Assembly: GCF_002161285.1 (NCBI RefSeq) | Contig: NZ_NFHH01000004.1 | Coordinates: 124,001 to 188,000, forward strand | Direction: 5' to 3' | Origin: Blautia sp. An81 | GTDB taxonomy: Bacteria > Bacillota > Clostridia > Lachnospirales > Lachnospiraceae | Length of the DNA stretch: 64,000 nt | In this document: positions 25,847 through 33,674 of the stretch, in pieces | Layout: the number at the start of each line of letters is the position of its first letter | Position numbering within the stretch: the first letter of the stretch is position 1 | Made by a program: the position numbers and the translations under genes | The notes under the pieces: model-generated | The model's database searches: none | The model's input: only the letters and a program-made list of their open reading frames with translations | Told to the model about the DNA's origin: nothing

Positions 25847-27115
25847 CTAACGAGGCGGCGTCTGAGAACCTGCATTTACCTGTTCATCGACATCTTCTGC
25901 TTTTCGGGTGATCAGCTCCCGGTACTTGGTGGGAGTCATTCCCTTTGCCTTTTTAAACAGCTTGGTAAAATAGGTAAGATCCGGAATTCCGCAGAGAATA
26001 GCGATATCCTGGATAGAATCTACCTGAGTATTCAAAAGATATACTGCCCTGTCGATCCTCTTGCTGTTTACATAGGAAGTAAGGGTGGTCCCTGTCTCTT
26101 TCTTGAACATGGCGGAAAGATAGCTGCTGTTCAGAGAAAAAATAGAAGATAGATTCTTCAGTGTGAGATCAGAAGCCAGATTTAAGGCAATATAATTTAA
26201 TACCTTCTGGATAATGGGAGAGAACCCCTTGGTGGAGTAGGTCTTTACTAAAAAGCAGTACTTCCGGACCATTTCCCGCCTGAGAGGATCTACTTGGGAT
26301 ACAGAGGTAATATTCTCAATCTTTGCTGCCATTTTACTGGACAGCTCGTCCAGATAGATAGGATGTACCTTTCCTCTCTGGGCAGCCTTGCGGAAAAGGG
26401 TGTTGCCGATGATCAGATAGTTTTTCTGATCCCGGATAGTGTCTGAGAGCCGCTGCTCCAGATCTGAGAGATAGGAAGGGCGGTACATATAGGTCTCTGC
26501 AGTTTCATAATCTCCCCGGGCAATACATTCCATGATGGCTTCTTCGTTTTCATAGCGGTTTTCCATGCTTTTGATGGTATCCAGACTTGGCTCCGGTTCC
26601 AGAGCTTCGTCAAAATGAAAATCAAAAGAACTTTGATTTTTCAGACGGCGTATCTCATATTTCCCCGGTCCATAGACCTGGTCAGCCAGACATTTTACAT
26701 AGCTTCCCAGGAAGCTTTTGCTTGGAACTTTGGGCAGGGTAGAGAAATACTGCTTGATATAAGTGTGATACGTCCCTGATATTTTCAGCTTTTCGCAAAG
26801 CTCCATGAGATCTCCCACCACAGAAGGCTCAAAGATAAAAGGACCGGCCAGAAAAAGCTGTGAGGGATTCAGGGGAAGTATCAGATAACAGCAGGTAAAT
26901 AAATCCTCGCCGAAGATGATCTCCACTTTATCGCCAAAAAGATTATCGAAATCCAGAAAGGTATCCTTTAAAATATTGCTGGGATCTTTCACAAGAGTTT
27001 TTCTCAGCCCCAGGTCGAACTGGTCATCCCATTGGAAGGGAAGAGTAAGCGTATGTGCAGGAATCCGTAATTCGCTGAACAGTTTCCTCGTAAAATCTAT
27101 AAGAACATTATCCAT
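25847..27115 (-). CDS. AraC-family regulator of the glucuronide unit
   Basis: 422 residues. The N-terminal ~310 residues are a large sensor region with no clear known domain and no membrane helix. The last ~100 are the AraC DNA-binding domain (LTLKNLSSIFSLNSSYLSAM, then IQDIAILCGIPDLTYFTKLF, KGMTPTKYREL). The start at 27115 was chosen because GGAG lies 8 bp upstream; the frame extends to 27184 without another ribosome site. Divergent from the GPH transporter and beta-glucuronidase, it is probably their ligand-responsive activator. That fits the transporter promoter, which has a good -10 but no recognisable -35. Confidence 0.82.
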   Translation of the reverse strand: MDNVLIDFTRKLFSELRIPAHTLTLPFQWDDQFDLGLRKTLVKDPSNILKDTFLDFDNLFGDKVEIIFGEDLFTCCYLILPLNPSQLFLAGPFIFEPSVVGDLMELCEKLKISGTYHTYIKQYFSTLPKVPSKSFLGSYVKCLADQVYGPGKYEIRRLKNQSSFDFHFDEALEPEPSLDTIKSMENRYENEEAIMECIARGDYETAETYMYRPSYLSDLEQRLSDTIRDQKNYLIIGNTLFRKAAQRGKVHPIYLDELSSKMAAKIENITSVSQVDPLRREMVRKYCFLVKTYSTKGFSPIIQKVLNYIALNLASDLTLKNLSSIFSLNSSYLSAMFKKETGTTLTSYVNSKRIDRAVYLLNTQVDSIQDIAILCGIPDLTYFTKLFKKAKGMTPTKYRELITRKAEDVDEQVNAGSQTPPR

Positions 27116-27238
27116 AAACATATCTCCACTGGTAATATTTTTATTTATTATAGTATAATTTTTATGCAATTTCAACCCACACAAAAATTGTACCGAAAAA
27201 CATAAAAAAAGTCTTAACGTTTTTATAGAAAATTAATA

Positions 27239-27244
27239 TATAAT
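27239..27244 (+). promoter_or_regulatory. -10 box of the GPH transporter promoter, weak -35
   Basis: TATAAT lies 47 bp before the start codon, but the matching -35 position is AACGTT, unlike TTGACA. This suggests activator-dependent transcription, probably by the divergent AraC protein. Confidence 0.5.
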
Positions 27245-27290
27245 GAATACTAACGACTTACATATGTAATGTAGAAGGAGGTAATTTTTA

Positions 27291-28685
27291 ATGAGTAACA
27301 CTACGAACAAAGTCCAGCCTTTCGGTATGAGGGACAAACTCGGTTACATGTTCGGTGATTTTGGTAATGACTTTACCTTCATCCTCTCATCAACGTTTCT
27401 GATGAAATTTTACACAGACGTTATGGGTGTGAGCCCCGTCATCGTTGGTATGATGATGATGGTGGCCAGATTTGTGGATGCCTTTACCGATGTAACCATG
27501 GGACAGATCGCTGACCGCAGCCGTCCTACGGCAAAAGGAAAATTCCTTCCCTGGATCAAGAGAATGTGCGGACCTGTGGCCTTGGCATCTTTCCTGATGT
27601 ATGCAGTATGGTTTAAGGATATGCCTATGGCGTTCAAGATCGTATGGATGTTTGCAACCTACTTGCTATGGGGAAGTATCTGCTACACAGGAATCAACAT
27701 TCCTTACGGTTCCATGGCATCTGCAATTTCCGCTGAAGCAAAAGATCGTTCAGAGTTGTCCAGCTGGAGAACTATTGGCGCAACTTTAGCAAGTATGTTC
27801 ATCGGTGTTGTTCTTCCTATGATCGTTTACTATGAAGATGCAGAAGGACATACTTTGATTTCCGGTACAAATATGGCAATCGCAGGAGCAATCTGCTCTG
27901 TTTGTGCTGTTATCTGCTATCTGATCTGCTATAATCTGACTACAGAGCGTGTAAAGATTGAGAAAAAAGAAGAAAAGTTCAGCCTTATCCATCTGCTGAA
28001 AACATTGATTTCCAGCCGTGCTCTGATCGGTATTGTACTGGCAGCTTTGCTTCTCCTTCTGTCACAGCTTACATTAGGCAGTATGGGACAGTACATCTTC
28101 CCGAACTACTTTGGAAGTAAAGAGGGTGTATCAATTTCTGGCTTCTGTGCAAACATCCTGGTTATTGTACTGGCCTTTATTGTACCGACTCTGGCAGCTA
28201 AAGTTGGTAAGAAAGAATTATCTGCTTTCGGCGGGATTTTAGGAGCAGTGGTATTTTTCATTGCTTTTATTCTCCATACAGATAACCTGTATCTGTTTAT
28301 CGCCCTTTATACCATTGGATATCTGGGAATCGGTTTCTTCAATGTAAACTGCTGGGCTATGATCACAGACGTAATTGATGATGCAGAGGTGAGAGAGGGA
28401 GAAAGATCTGACGGTACTTTCTATTCCGTGTATTCCTTTGCACGTAAAATGGGACAGGCTGCTTCTTCAGGACTTTCAGGAGCTCTTCTGGGTATTGTAG
28501 GATATACAGAGGCAACAGCCTTTGATCCAGATGTTTTAAACGGAATTTATGATATTTCTTGTCTGGTTCCTGCAGCAGGCTTCCTGCTGATGGCTCTTGC
28601 CCTGATCTTTGTATATCCGCTGGGCAAGAAGAAAGTTGACAGCAATATCGCAGTGCTGAAAGCAAAAAGAGAAGGAAAGAAATAA
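27291..28685 (+). CDS. GPH-family glycoside/glucuronide:cation symporter
   Basis: 464 residues with twelve helices. It begins with the GPH pattern DKLGYMFGDFGNDFTF, has FVDAFTDVTMGQIADRS (the MelB-type cation-site segment) near residues 60-80 and TDVIDDAEVREGERSDGTFY near 360. Such symporters bring in melibiose, xylosides or glucuronides with Na+ or H+. Glucuronide is favoured because the next gene is a beta-glucuronidase, as with E. coli UidB. The start follows AGAAGGAGG. It is divergent from the AraC regulator and followed by a hairpin that may reduce readthrough. Confidence 0.9.
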   Translation: MSNTTNKVQPFGMRDKLGYMFGDFGNDFTFILSSTFLMKFYTDVMGVSPVIVGMMMMVARFVDAFTDVTMGQIADRSRPTAKGKFLPWIKRMCGPVALASFLMYAVWFKDMPMAFKIVWMFATYLLWGSICYTGINIPYGSMASAISAEAKDRSELSSWRTIGATLASMFIGVVLPMIVYYEDAEGHTLISGTNMAIAGAICSVCAVICYLICYNLTTERVKIEKKEEKFSLIHLLKTLISSRALIGIVLAALLLLLSQLTLGSMGQYIFPNYFGSKEGVSISGFCANILVIVLAFIVPTLAAKVGKKELSAFGGILGAVVFFIAFILHTDNLYLFIALYTIGYLGIGFFNVNCWAMITDVIDDAEVREGERSDGTFYSVYSFARKMGQAASSGLSGALLGIVGYTEATAFDPDVLNGIYDISCLVPAAGFLLMALALIFVYPLGKKKVDSNIAVLKAKREGKK

Positions 28686-28715
28686 GAAAATATAATTTAA
28701 ATAAGCAGTAAGTGT

Positions 28716-28754
28716 ACAGTGCCGGCAGGGGAAACTTTACCGGCACTGTTTCTT
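28716..28754 (+). terminator. Terminator between transporter and beta-glucuronidase
   Basis: ACAGTGCCGG (28716-28725) pairs with CCGGCACTGT (28740-28749), followed by TTCTT. It either ends the transporter transcript or partly limits readthrough into uidA. Confidence 0.75.
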
Positions 28755-28817
28755 AATTAAGCGGTGAAATGGGAATAAAAATTACAGAGCTGTGCTCTGA
28801 GAAAAAGGAGGAATTTT

Positions 28818-30623
28818 ATGTTATACCCAATTTTAACACCATCCAGATTATTAAGCGACTTAAGCGGCGTATGGGACTTCAAGCTGGACAATGGAGAAGG
28901 CTTTGACCAGGAGTGGTACAAGGCTCCCCTGGAAGATCCTATGACTATGCCGGTGCCGGCTTCCTATAATGACCTGAAGGAAGGCATTGACTTCAGAGAT
29001 CATTACGGCTGGGTATTCTATCAGAGGAAGATTTCCATGCCTTCCTTTGTGAAGACCCAGAGAGTCATGCTCCGGTGTGCGGCAGTTACCCACTATGCAA
29101 AAATTTATTTGAACGGAGAACTGATCTGCGAGCATAAGGGCGGCTTCCTTCCTTTTGAAGTGGAGATTACAGAAAAGCTTCAGGACGGAGACAACCTTCT
29201 GACCATTGCCGTAAATAATGTGATCGACTATACCACCCTTCCTATCGGAGGAAAATCCAATATGATGAACGGCATGGGAGGCTTCGGCTCTTCCAGCTCT
29301 GCAAAACCACAGAACAATCCCAACTTCGACTTCTTCAACTACTGTGGAATTACAAGACCTGTAAAAATCTATACGACACCAAAGGACTACATTGAAGATA
29401 TTACTCTGGTTCCTGAGGTGAGCGGAACTACTGCCAGAGTTTCCTACAAGGTAGATACTGTGGGAACAGGAGACTGCAAAGTAGAAGTTTTTGATAAAGA
29501 AGGAAATCTGGTAGCGCAGGGTCAGGGAACCCAGGGCGTTCTGGAAATTGAAAATGTGCATCTGTGGCAGCCTCTGAAAGCATATCTCTATGATGTGAAA
29601 GTGACCTTCGGGGAAGACGTTTACACACTGCCTTACGGTGTAAGAACAGTAAGAGTAGAGGGGACCAAGTTCCTGATCAATGAGAGACCGTTCTATTTCA
29701 AAGGCTATGGAAGACATGAAGATACCTTCCCTAACGGAAGAGGCATGAACCTGCCGATGAACACCAAGGATATGTCTTTGATGAAATGGCAGGGAGCCAA
29801 CAGCTTCCGTACCAGCCATTATCCATACAGCGAGGAAATGATGCGTCTCTGCGACGAAGAAGGCTTTGTAGTCATTGACGAGACCACGGCTGTAGGCGTA
29901 AACCTGGATTTCGGCGGCGGCGCAAACTTCAACGGACAGAAAGTCAGCACCTTTGATAAAGAACATGGTGTACAGACCCAGGAACACCACAAAGACGTGA
30001 TCCGTGACCTGATCTCCAGAGATAAGAACCATGCCTGTGTGGTTATGTGGAGTATTGCCAATGAGCCAGATTCCTACAGTGAAGGTGCTTATGACTACTT
30101 CGCACCTCTTTATGAGCTGGCAAGAGAGCTGGATCCTCAGAAACGTCCCTGCACATTGATCAGTGTACAGATGGCGCCTCCTGAAAAAGACTGCTCTGCA
30201 AAACTCAGCGATGTGATCTGCCTGAACCGCTACTATGGATGGTACTTTGGCGGCCCGGATCTGGAACTGCCGGAACAGGCCCTCAGAAAAGAATTAGACT
30301 ACTGGAAGACCATCGGAAAACCAGTGGTATTTACCGAGTACGGTGCAGATACAGTTATGGGTATGCATGATACCACACCGGTCATGTATACAGAGGAATT
30401 CCAGGTAGAATACTACAAGATGAACAACAAAGTTTTCGATGACTATGATTTTGTAGTAGGCGAGCAGGTATGGAACTTTGCAGACTTCGCTACCAGCCAG
30501 AGCCTGCTGAGAGTCCAGGGAAATAAGAAGGGAATCTTTACCAGAGACAGAAAGCCGAAATTAGTGGCTCATTACTTCAGAGACAGATGGCATAAGATCC
30601 CGGACTTTGAATACAAAAAATAA
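28818..30623 (+). CDS. uidA: Beta-glucuronidase (GH2)
   Basis: 601 residues, the size of E. coli UidA, without a signal peptide. GH2 order: sugar-binding domain, immunoglobulin-like domain, TIM barrel. The acid/base is E416 in WSIANEPDS and the nucleophile E507 in VVFTEYGAD. The NxK motif that recognises the glucuronate carboxylate is present (N569, K571 in GNKKGIF), which separates it from galactosidases. The segment after AVGVNL (about 355-378) is as long as loop 1 of E. coli UidA, a feature linked to small drug glucuronides. An insertion rich in Met, Gly and Ser lies near residues 145-170. It pairs with the upstream GPH transporter and AraC regulator. Confidence 0.93.
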   Translation: MLYPILTPSRLLSDLSGVWDFKLDNGEGFDQEWYKAPLEDPMTMPVPASYNDLKEGIDFRDHYGWVFYQRKISMPSFVKTQRVMLRCAAVTHYAKIYLNGELICEHKGGFLPFEVEITEKLQDGDNLLTIAVNNVIDYTTLPIGGKSNMMNGMGGFGSSSSAKPQNNPNFDFFNYCGITRPVKIYTTPKDYIEDITLVPEVSGTTARVSYKVDTVGTGDCKVEVFDKEGNLVAQGQGTQGVLEIENVHLWQPLKAYLYDVKVTFGEDVYTLPYGVRTVRVEGTKFLINERPFYFKGYGRHEDTFPNGRGMNLPMNTKDMSLMKWQGANSFRTSHYPYSEEMMRLCDEEGFVVIDETTAVGVNLDFGGGANFNGQKVSTFDKEHGVQTQEHHKDVIRDLISRDKNHACVVMWSIANEPDSYSEGAYDYFAPLYELARELDPQKRPCTLISVQMAPPEKDCSAKLSDVICLNRYYGWYFGGPDLELPEQALRKELDYWKTIGKPVVFTEYGADTVMGMHDTTPVMYTEEFQVEYYKMNNKVFDDYDFVVGEQVWNFADFATSQSLLRVQGNKKGIFTRDRKPKLVAHYFRDRWHKIPDFEYKK

Positions 30624-30631
30624 AAATTGAG

Positions 30632-30671
30632 AGACTGCCCTATCGGTATTGGGCCGGTAGGGCAGTCTTTT
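30632..30671. terminator. Terminator after beta-glucuronidase
   Basis: GACTGCCCTATCGG pairs with CCGGTAGGGCAGTC, followed by TTTT. It lies between convergent genes; the A-run at its left foot may serve the minus strand. Confidence 0.8.
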
Positions 30672-30680
30672 ACTGTTTTA

Positions 30681-31943
30681 TCAGAGGAATATTGTAAGGC
30701 GGAACTCTTTCTCAGTGTAAGAGATGTCCAGGGTTCCGCCGTTTTTTTCTATAATTTCCTGAACGGAGGCGATTCCCAGGCCGTGGGAGTGGGGATCTTC
30801 TTTGTCTGTGAGGAAACGTCCTTTTCTTTTCTGTACCTCATTTTCCTTTGTGTTTACAATCTCATAGCTGAAGTATCCCTCTTTTGTATAGCGGGCTTTA
30901 GCGGAAATCTTCCGCTGTTGTCCGGAGGGGATCTTGCTGCAGGCTTCTATGGCGTTGTCTAAAGTGTTAGCAAAGACGGAACACAGGGTAATATCATCCA
31001 GTTTTGTAAAACCGTCAATGCTGATGCTGAAAAAGCAGTCAATGTTTTGCTCAGAAGCCTGGTTATACTTTGCATTCAGAAGAGCGTTTACAACACTGTT
31101 TTTACAAAATGGACGGTTTCCCGTCTCTATGTATCCCATAAGTTTTTCCAGGTATTCCAGAGCTTCTTTTATATTTCTGTCTTTTAACAGACTGTCCACT
31201 ACAGCAAAATGACTGTTCATATCATGGCGGAGCCGTCGTATCTGAAGCTGGTTTTTCTCCAGCTCCTCGTAATAGTCTTTTTGAAGCCGGAGATTTTTCC
31301 GCTCCATGTCTGCCTGGATGGTATCTGCCAGATAAGAGGCCAGATAAATACTGGTAAAGTTGGTGGCGATACAGGCCAGCATACAGGGATAAGCCGCAGG
31401 GGCCAGGTTGGGGGTAAAGCAGACCAGACTGACTACTGCTGTAAGAGAAGCCAGGCAGATCAGGCTGAGAAACAGCCAGGAACGCCGGTCCAGAAGCTGG
31501 CGGGCTTTCAGAAGCCTTCGGTTCATGGACCGGTAAAAAACAAACCAGAAGAGCAGGGGTACAATTTCCGCCAGATTGGAGAACAGCAGATTGGTAAATC
31601 CCATTCCGCCCCAAAAAGTAAAGAAAATCCAGGTCCCGATATTATTCAGGAGAAAATTCAGAGCTGTGGCAATGGGATAGAGGATCATTACAGCAGAAAT
31701 CTTCAAATACCAGGGTCCTTCAAAGAAAAAGGTAGTCCCAAAGAAAAGGCATAATACAACCAGGATATTAACCGGGTCCTGGGCGAAAATAACTACAGAG
31801 GACACCAGGGTACAGAGCATCCAGGCTAGGATCTGTAAAAACCTGGGCTCTCTGGGCTTCAGAAGACAGGATACGGTTTTAAAGAAGAAATATCCCTGTA
31901 CAAAATTACAGGAAGTTCCGATAAGGCTGATGAGATTTTCCAT
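30681..31943 (-). CDS. AgrC/ComD-like (HPK10) sensor histidine kinase
   Basis: 420 residues. Six or seven hydrophobic helices fill about residues 5-205. The kinase core begins LRRLRHDMNSHFAVVDSLL with the phospho-histidine in RHDMNSH. The ATPase part is the GHKL type, with NTLDNAIEAC and HGLGIASVQEI, and lacks a classical HisKA domain. HPK10 kinases often sense secreted peptides; here a Bce-like ABC transporter lies on the other side of the regulator gene. The start at 31943 follows AGGGA. It is 19 bp after the stop of the LytTR regulator and is read with it. Confidence 0.87.
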   Translation of the reverse strand: MENLISLIGTSCNFVQGYFFFKTVSCLLKPREPRFLQILAWMLCTLVSSVVIFAQDPVNILVVLCLFFGTTFFFEGPWYLKISAVMILYPIATALNFLLNNIGTWIFFTFWGGMGFTNLLFSNLAEIVPLLFWFVFYRSMNRRLLKARQLLDRRSWLFLSLICLASLTAVVSLVCFTPNLAPAAYPCMLACIATNFTSIYLASYLADTIQADMERKNLRLQKDYYEELEKNQLQIRRLRHDMNSHFAVVDSLLKDRNIKEALEYLEKLMGYIETGNRPFCKNSVVNALLNAKYNQASEQNIDCFFSISIDGFTKLDDITLCSVFANTLDNAIEACSKIPSGQQRKISAKARYTKEGYFSYEIVNTKENEVQKRKGRFLTDKEDPHSHGLGIASVQEIIEKNGGTLDISYTEKEFRLTIFL

Positions 31944-31962
31944 AGGATCCCTGCTTTCCAAT

Positions 31963-32664
31963 TTAAGAGTGAAGAAGTTTTCTGGCAAAGGCTGCGGCCA
32001 GTTCCTGGCGGCAGGCCCTGCTTACAGGAAGCTGCTCTTCGCCGCACAGGCAGAAGGTGTTTCCGATCCTGGAAACATGGCTCAGGTTTACCAGGTAGCG
32101 GTTATGTATGCGGATAAAGCCTGTTGGGAGTTCTGCCTCAATATCTGAGAGCCTGGCATAAAATACTTCCTGGCCTTTTACGGTGACTGCAGTTACCTTT
32201 TTCCGGTCACTTTTAAAATAGAGGATTTCCTTTAAAGGAAGGCGAAGAAGCTGGCCTTTCTGCTTTATATAATAAAATTGCTCTTCCATCCTGCGGCTTT
32301 CCTCTACGGCCAGTCCCAGAATTTCCCGGATTTTGTCTTCCCGGTAAGGCTTCAGTATATAGCGGAAGGCCCGGACCTCATAGCCCTGAAAGACAAAGTC
32401 CGGATAAGCGGTGATGAAGATAATTACAATATGGGGAGAAATCTTCCGAAGCTGGGTGGCCGTATCTATGCCGTTTAAACCTTTCATTTTGATATCCAGA
32501 AAAAGGATATCCCCGTCTTCCTCTTCTAATCCTTCCAGCAGAGCGTTTCCGGAGTCAAATTCCCGGATCCTGCAGGGGATTCCCTGCAGCTGCAGTTCGG
32601 TTTTTATTATTTTAGAAAGAGACTTCCGCAGCTCTTTTTCGTCATCACAGATACAGATTTCCAT
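31963..32664 (-). CDS. LytTR-family response regulator
   Basis: 233 residues. The receiver (1-120) starts MEICICDDEKELR, with phospho-acceptor Asp in ILFLDIKMKGLNG and the lysine in YILKPY. The LytTR DNA-binding domain follows (about 135-233), with ILYFKSDRKKVTAV and FIRIHNRYLVNLSHV. The ATG at 32664 was chosen over the longer frame because AAGGAGCTGC precedes it and the receiver starts there. It is divergent from the Bce-like ABC genes and probably activates them. Confidence 0.9.
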   Translation of the reverse strand: MEICICDDEKELRKSLSKIIKTELQLQGIPCRIREFDSGNALLEGLEEEDGDILFLDIKMKGLNGIDTATQLRKISPHIVIIFITAYPDFVFQGYEVRAFRYILKPYREDKIREILGLAVEESRRMEEQFYYIKQKGQLLRLPLKEILYFKSDRKKVTAVTVKGQEVFYARLSDIEAELPTGFIRIHNRYLVNLSHVSRIGNTFCLCGEEQLPVSRACRQELAAAFARKLLHS

Positions 32665-32837
32665 GATTTTTGCAGCTCCTTTTGACTGTGATAGTTTGAT
32701 CTGTGACAGCGTCTTTCTTCCTGACGGACAGGCCTGAAAGCCGATATCAATAATATTATATAGGGTTTTCTGAAAATTTGCCAGCAAGAGGGATGATTTT
32801 GCCGAACTTTCCCAAAATTCTGTCAAACTTACCTATT

Positions 32838-32873
32838 TCCTGAATATCCCTTTCAGGAGAGAAAAATTATAAT
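32838..32873 (+). promoter_or_regulatory. Promoter and dyad upstream of the Bce-like ABC operon
   Basis: TATAAT at 32868-32873 is preceded by the inverted repeat TCCTGA-N9-TCAGGA (32838-32843, 32853-32858), which covers the expected -35 position. It is a candidate operator. No TTGACA is present, consistent with activator control. Confidence 0.5.
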
Positions 32874-32918
32874 AATGATTGCCTAAAATTTATACACAGA
32901 AATGGGGAGGTAGACCAG

Positions 32919-33674
32919 ATGTTAAAAGTTGAAAATTTGAGAAAAACCTATAAGACAGGGAACAATTCCTACCTGGTATTGAAAGATTTGTCTTTTCAGG
33001 TGAAGAAAGGAGAATTTGTGGCGGTTATGGGGCCAAGCGGTTCGGGAAAGACGACTCTTTTAAATTGTATTTCCTGTTTTATCCCTCATGACCAGGGAAA
33101 AATCCTGTTAAATGGGAAGGATCTGTCAGGCCTTGGACAGAAAGAGCTTGCAAAAGTCCGGAATCAGCACCTGGGTTTTGTATTCCAGGATTTTATGCTC
33201 CTGGACGGACTGACGGTTTTTGAAAATATTTGTCTTCCTCAGGTCATAGCAGGAAAGCCGGTGGGAAAGATGGAAGAGAAAGCCCGGAAGTTCTGCAAGG
33301 CCTTTGGAATCGAGAAGATACAGGAAAAATATCCCGCAGAGATTTCAGGAGGAGAGAAACAGCGTACAGCAGTGGCCAGATCTATGATGAATTCTCCTTA
33401 TATTTTGCTGGCGGACGAGCCTACAGGAAACCTGGACAGCAGATCCTGCAAAGCAGTCATTGATGCTTTTCTTCAGGCAAAAGAACAGCTTGAGGCTACT
33501 GTTTTCATGGTGACTCATGACAGCTACGCAGCTTCTTTCTGTGACCGTGTCATCGTGCTCCGGGACGGTGCCGTACATACAGAACTGACCCGCCGGGGTT
33601 CCAGAAGAGAATTTATGGATGAACTGCTGGATGTACTCCGGGAACTGGGAGGTGACAGGGATGACCAGGAATAA
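32919..33674 (+). CDS. Bce-like ABC transporter ATP-binding protein
   Basis: 251 residues with Walker A GPSGSGKTT, Q loop FVFQDFMLLDG, signature ISGGEKQRTAVAR, Walker [14 protein letters not shown] and the switch histidine in MVTHDSY. Arrangement and length match BceA/VraD, which with a 10-helix permease removes bacitracin or lantibiotics from their lipid II-cycle targets. It overlaps the permease by 14 bp. A divergent LytTR/HPK10 pair replaces the usual BceRS pair. Confidence 0.92.
   Translation: MLKVENLRKTYKTGNNSYLVLKDLSFQVKKGEFVAVMGPSGSGKTTLLNCISCFIPHDQGKILLNGKDLSGLGQKELAKVRNQHLGFVFQDFMLLDGLTVFENICLPQVIAGKPVGKMEEKARKFCKAFGIEKIQEKYPAEISGGEKQRTAVARSMMNSPYILLADEPTGNLDSRSCKAVIDAFLQAKEQLEATVFMVTHDSYAASFCDRVIVLRDGAVHTELTRRGSRREFMDELLDVLRELGGDRDDQE

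Noticed and set aside
28860-30032. 390-codon open frame on the minus strand inside the beta-glucuronidase gene
   Set aside because: It lies fully within a gene with clear catalytic motifs, its translation is Cys/Val/Phe-rich without domain character, and it has no ribosome site.
30627-30962. 111-codon plus-strand frame after uidA
   Set aside because: It spans the terminator and the 3' end of the HPK10 kinase gene, so it is an antisense frame.
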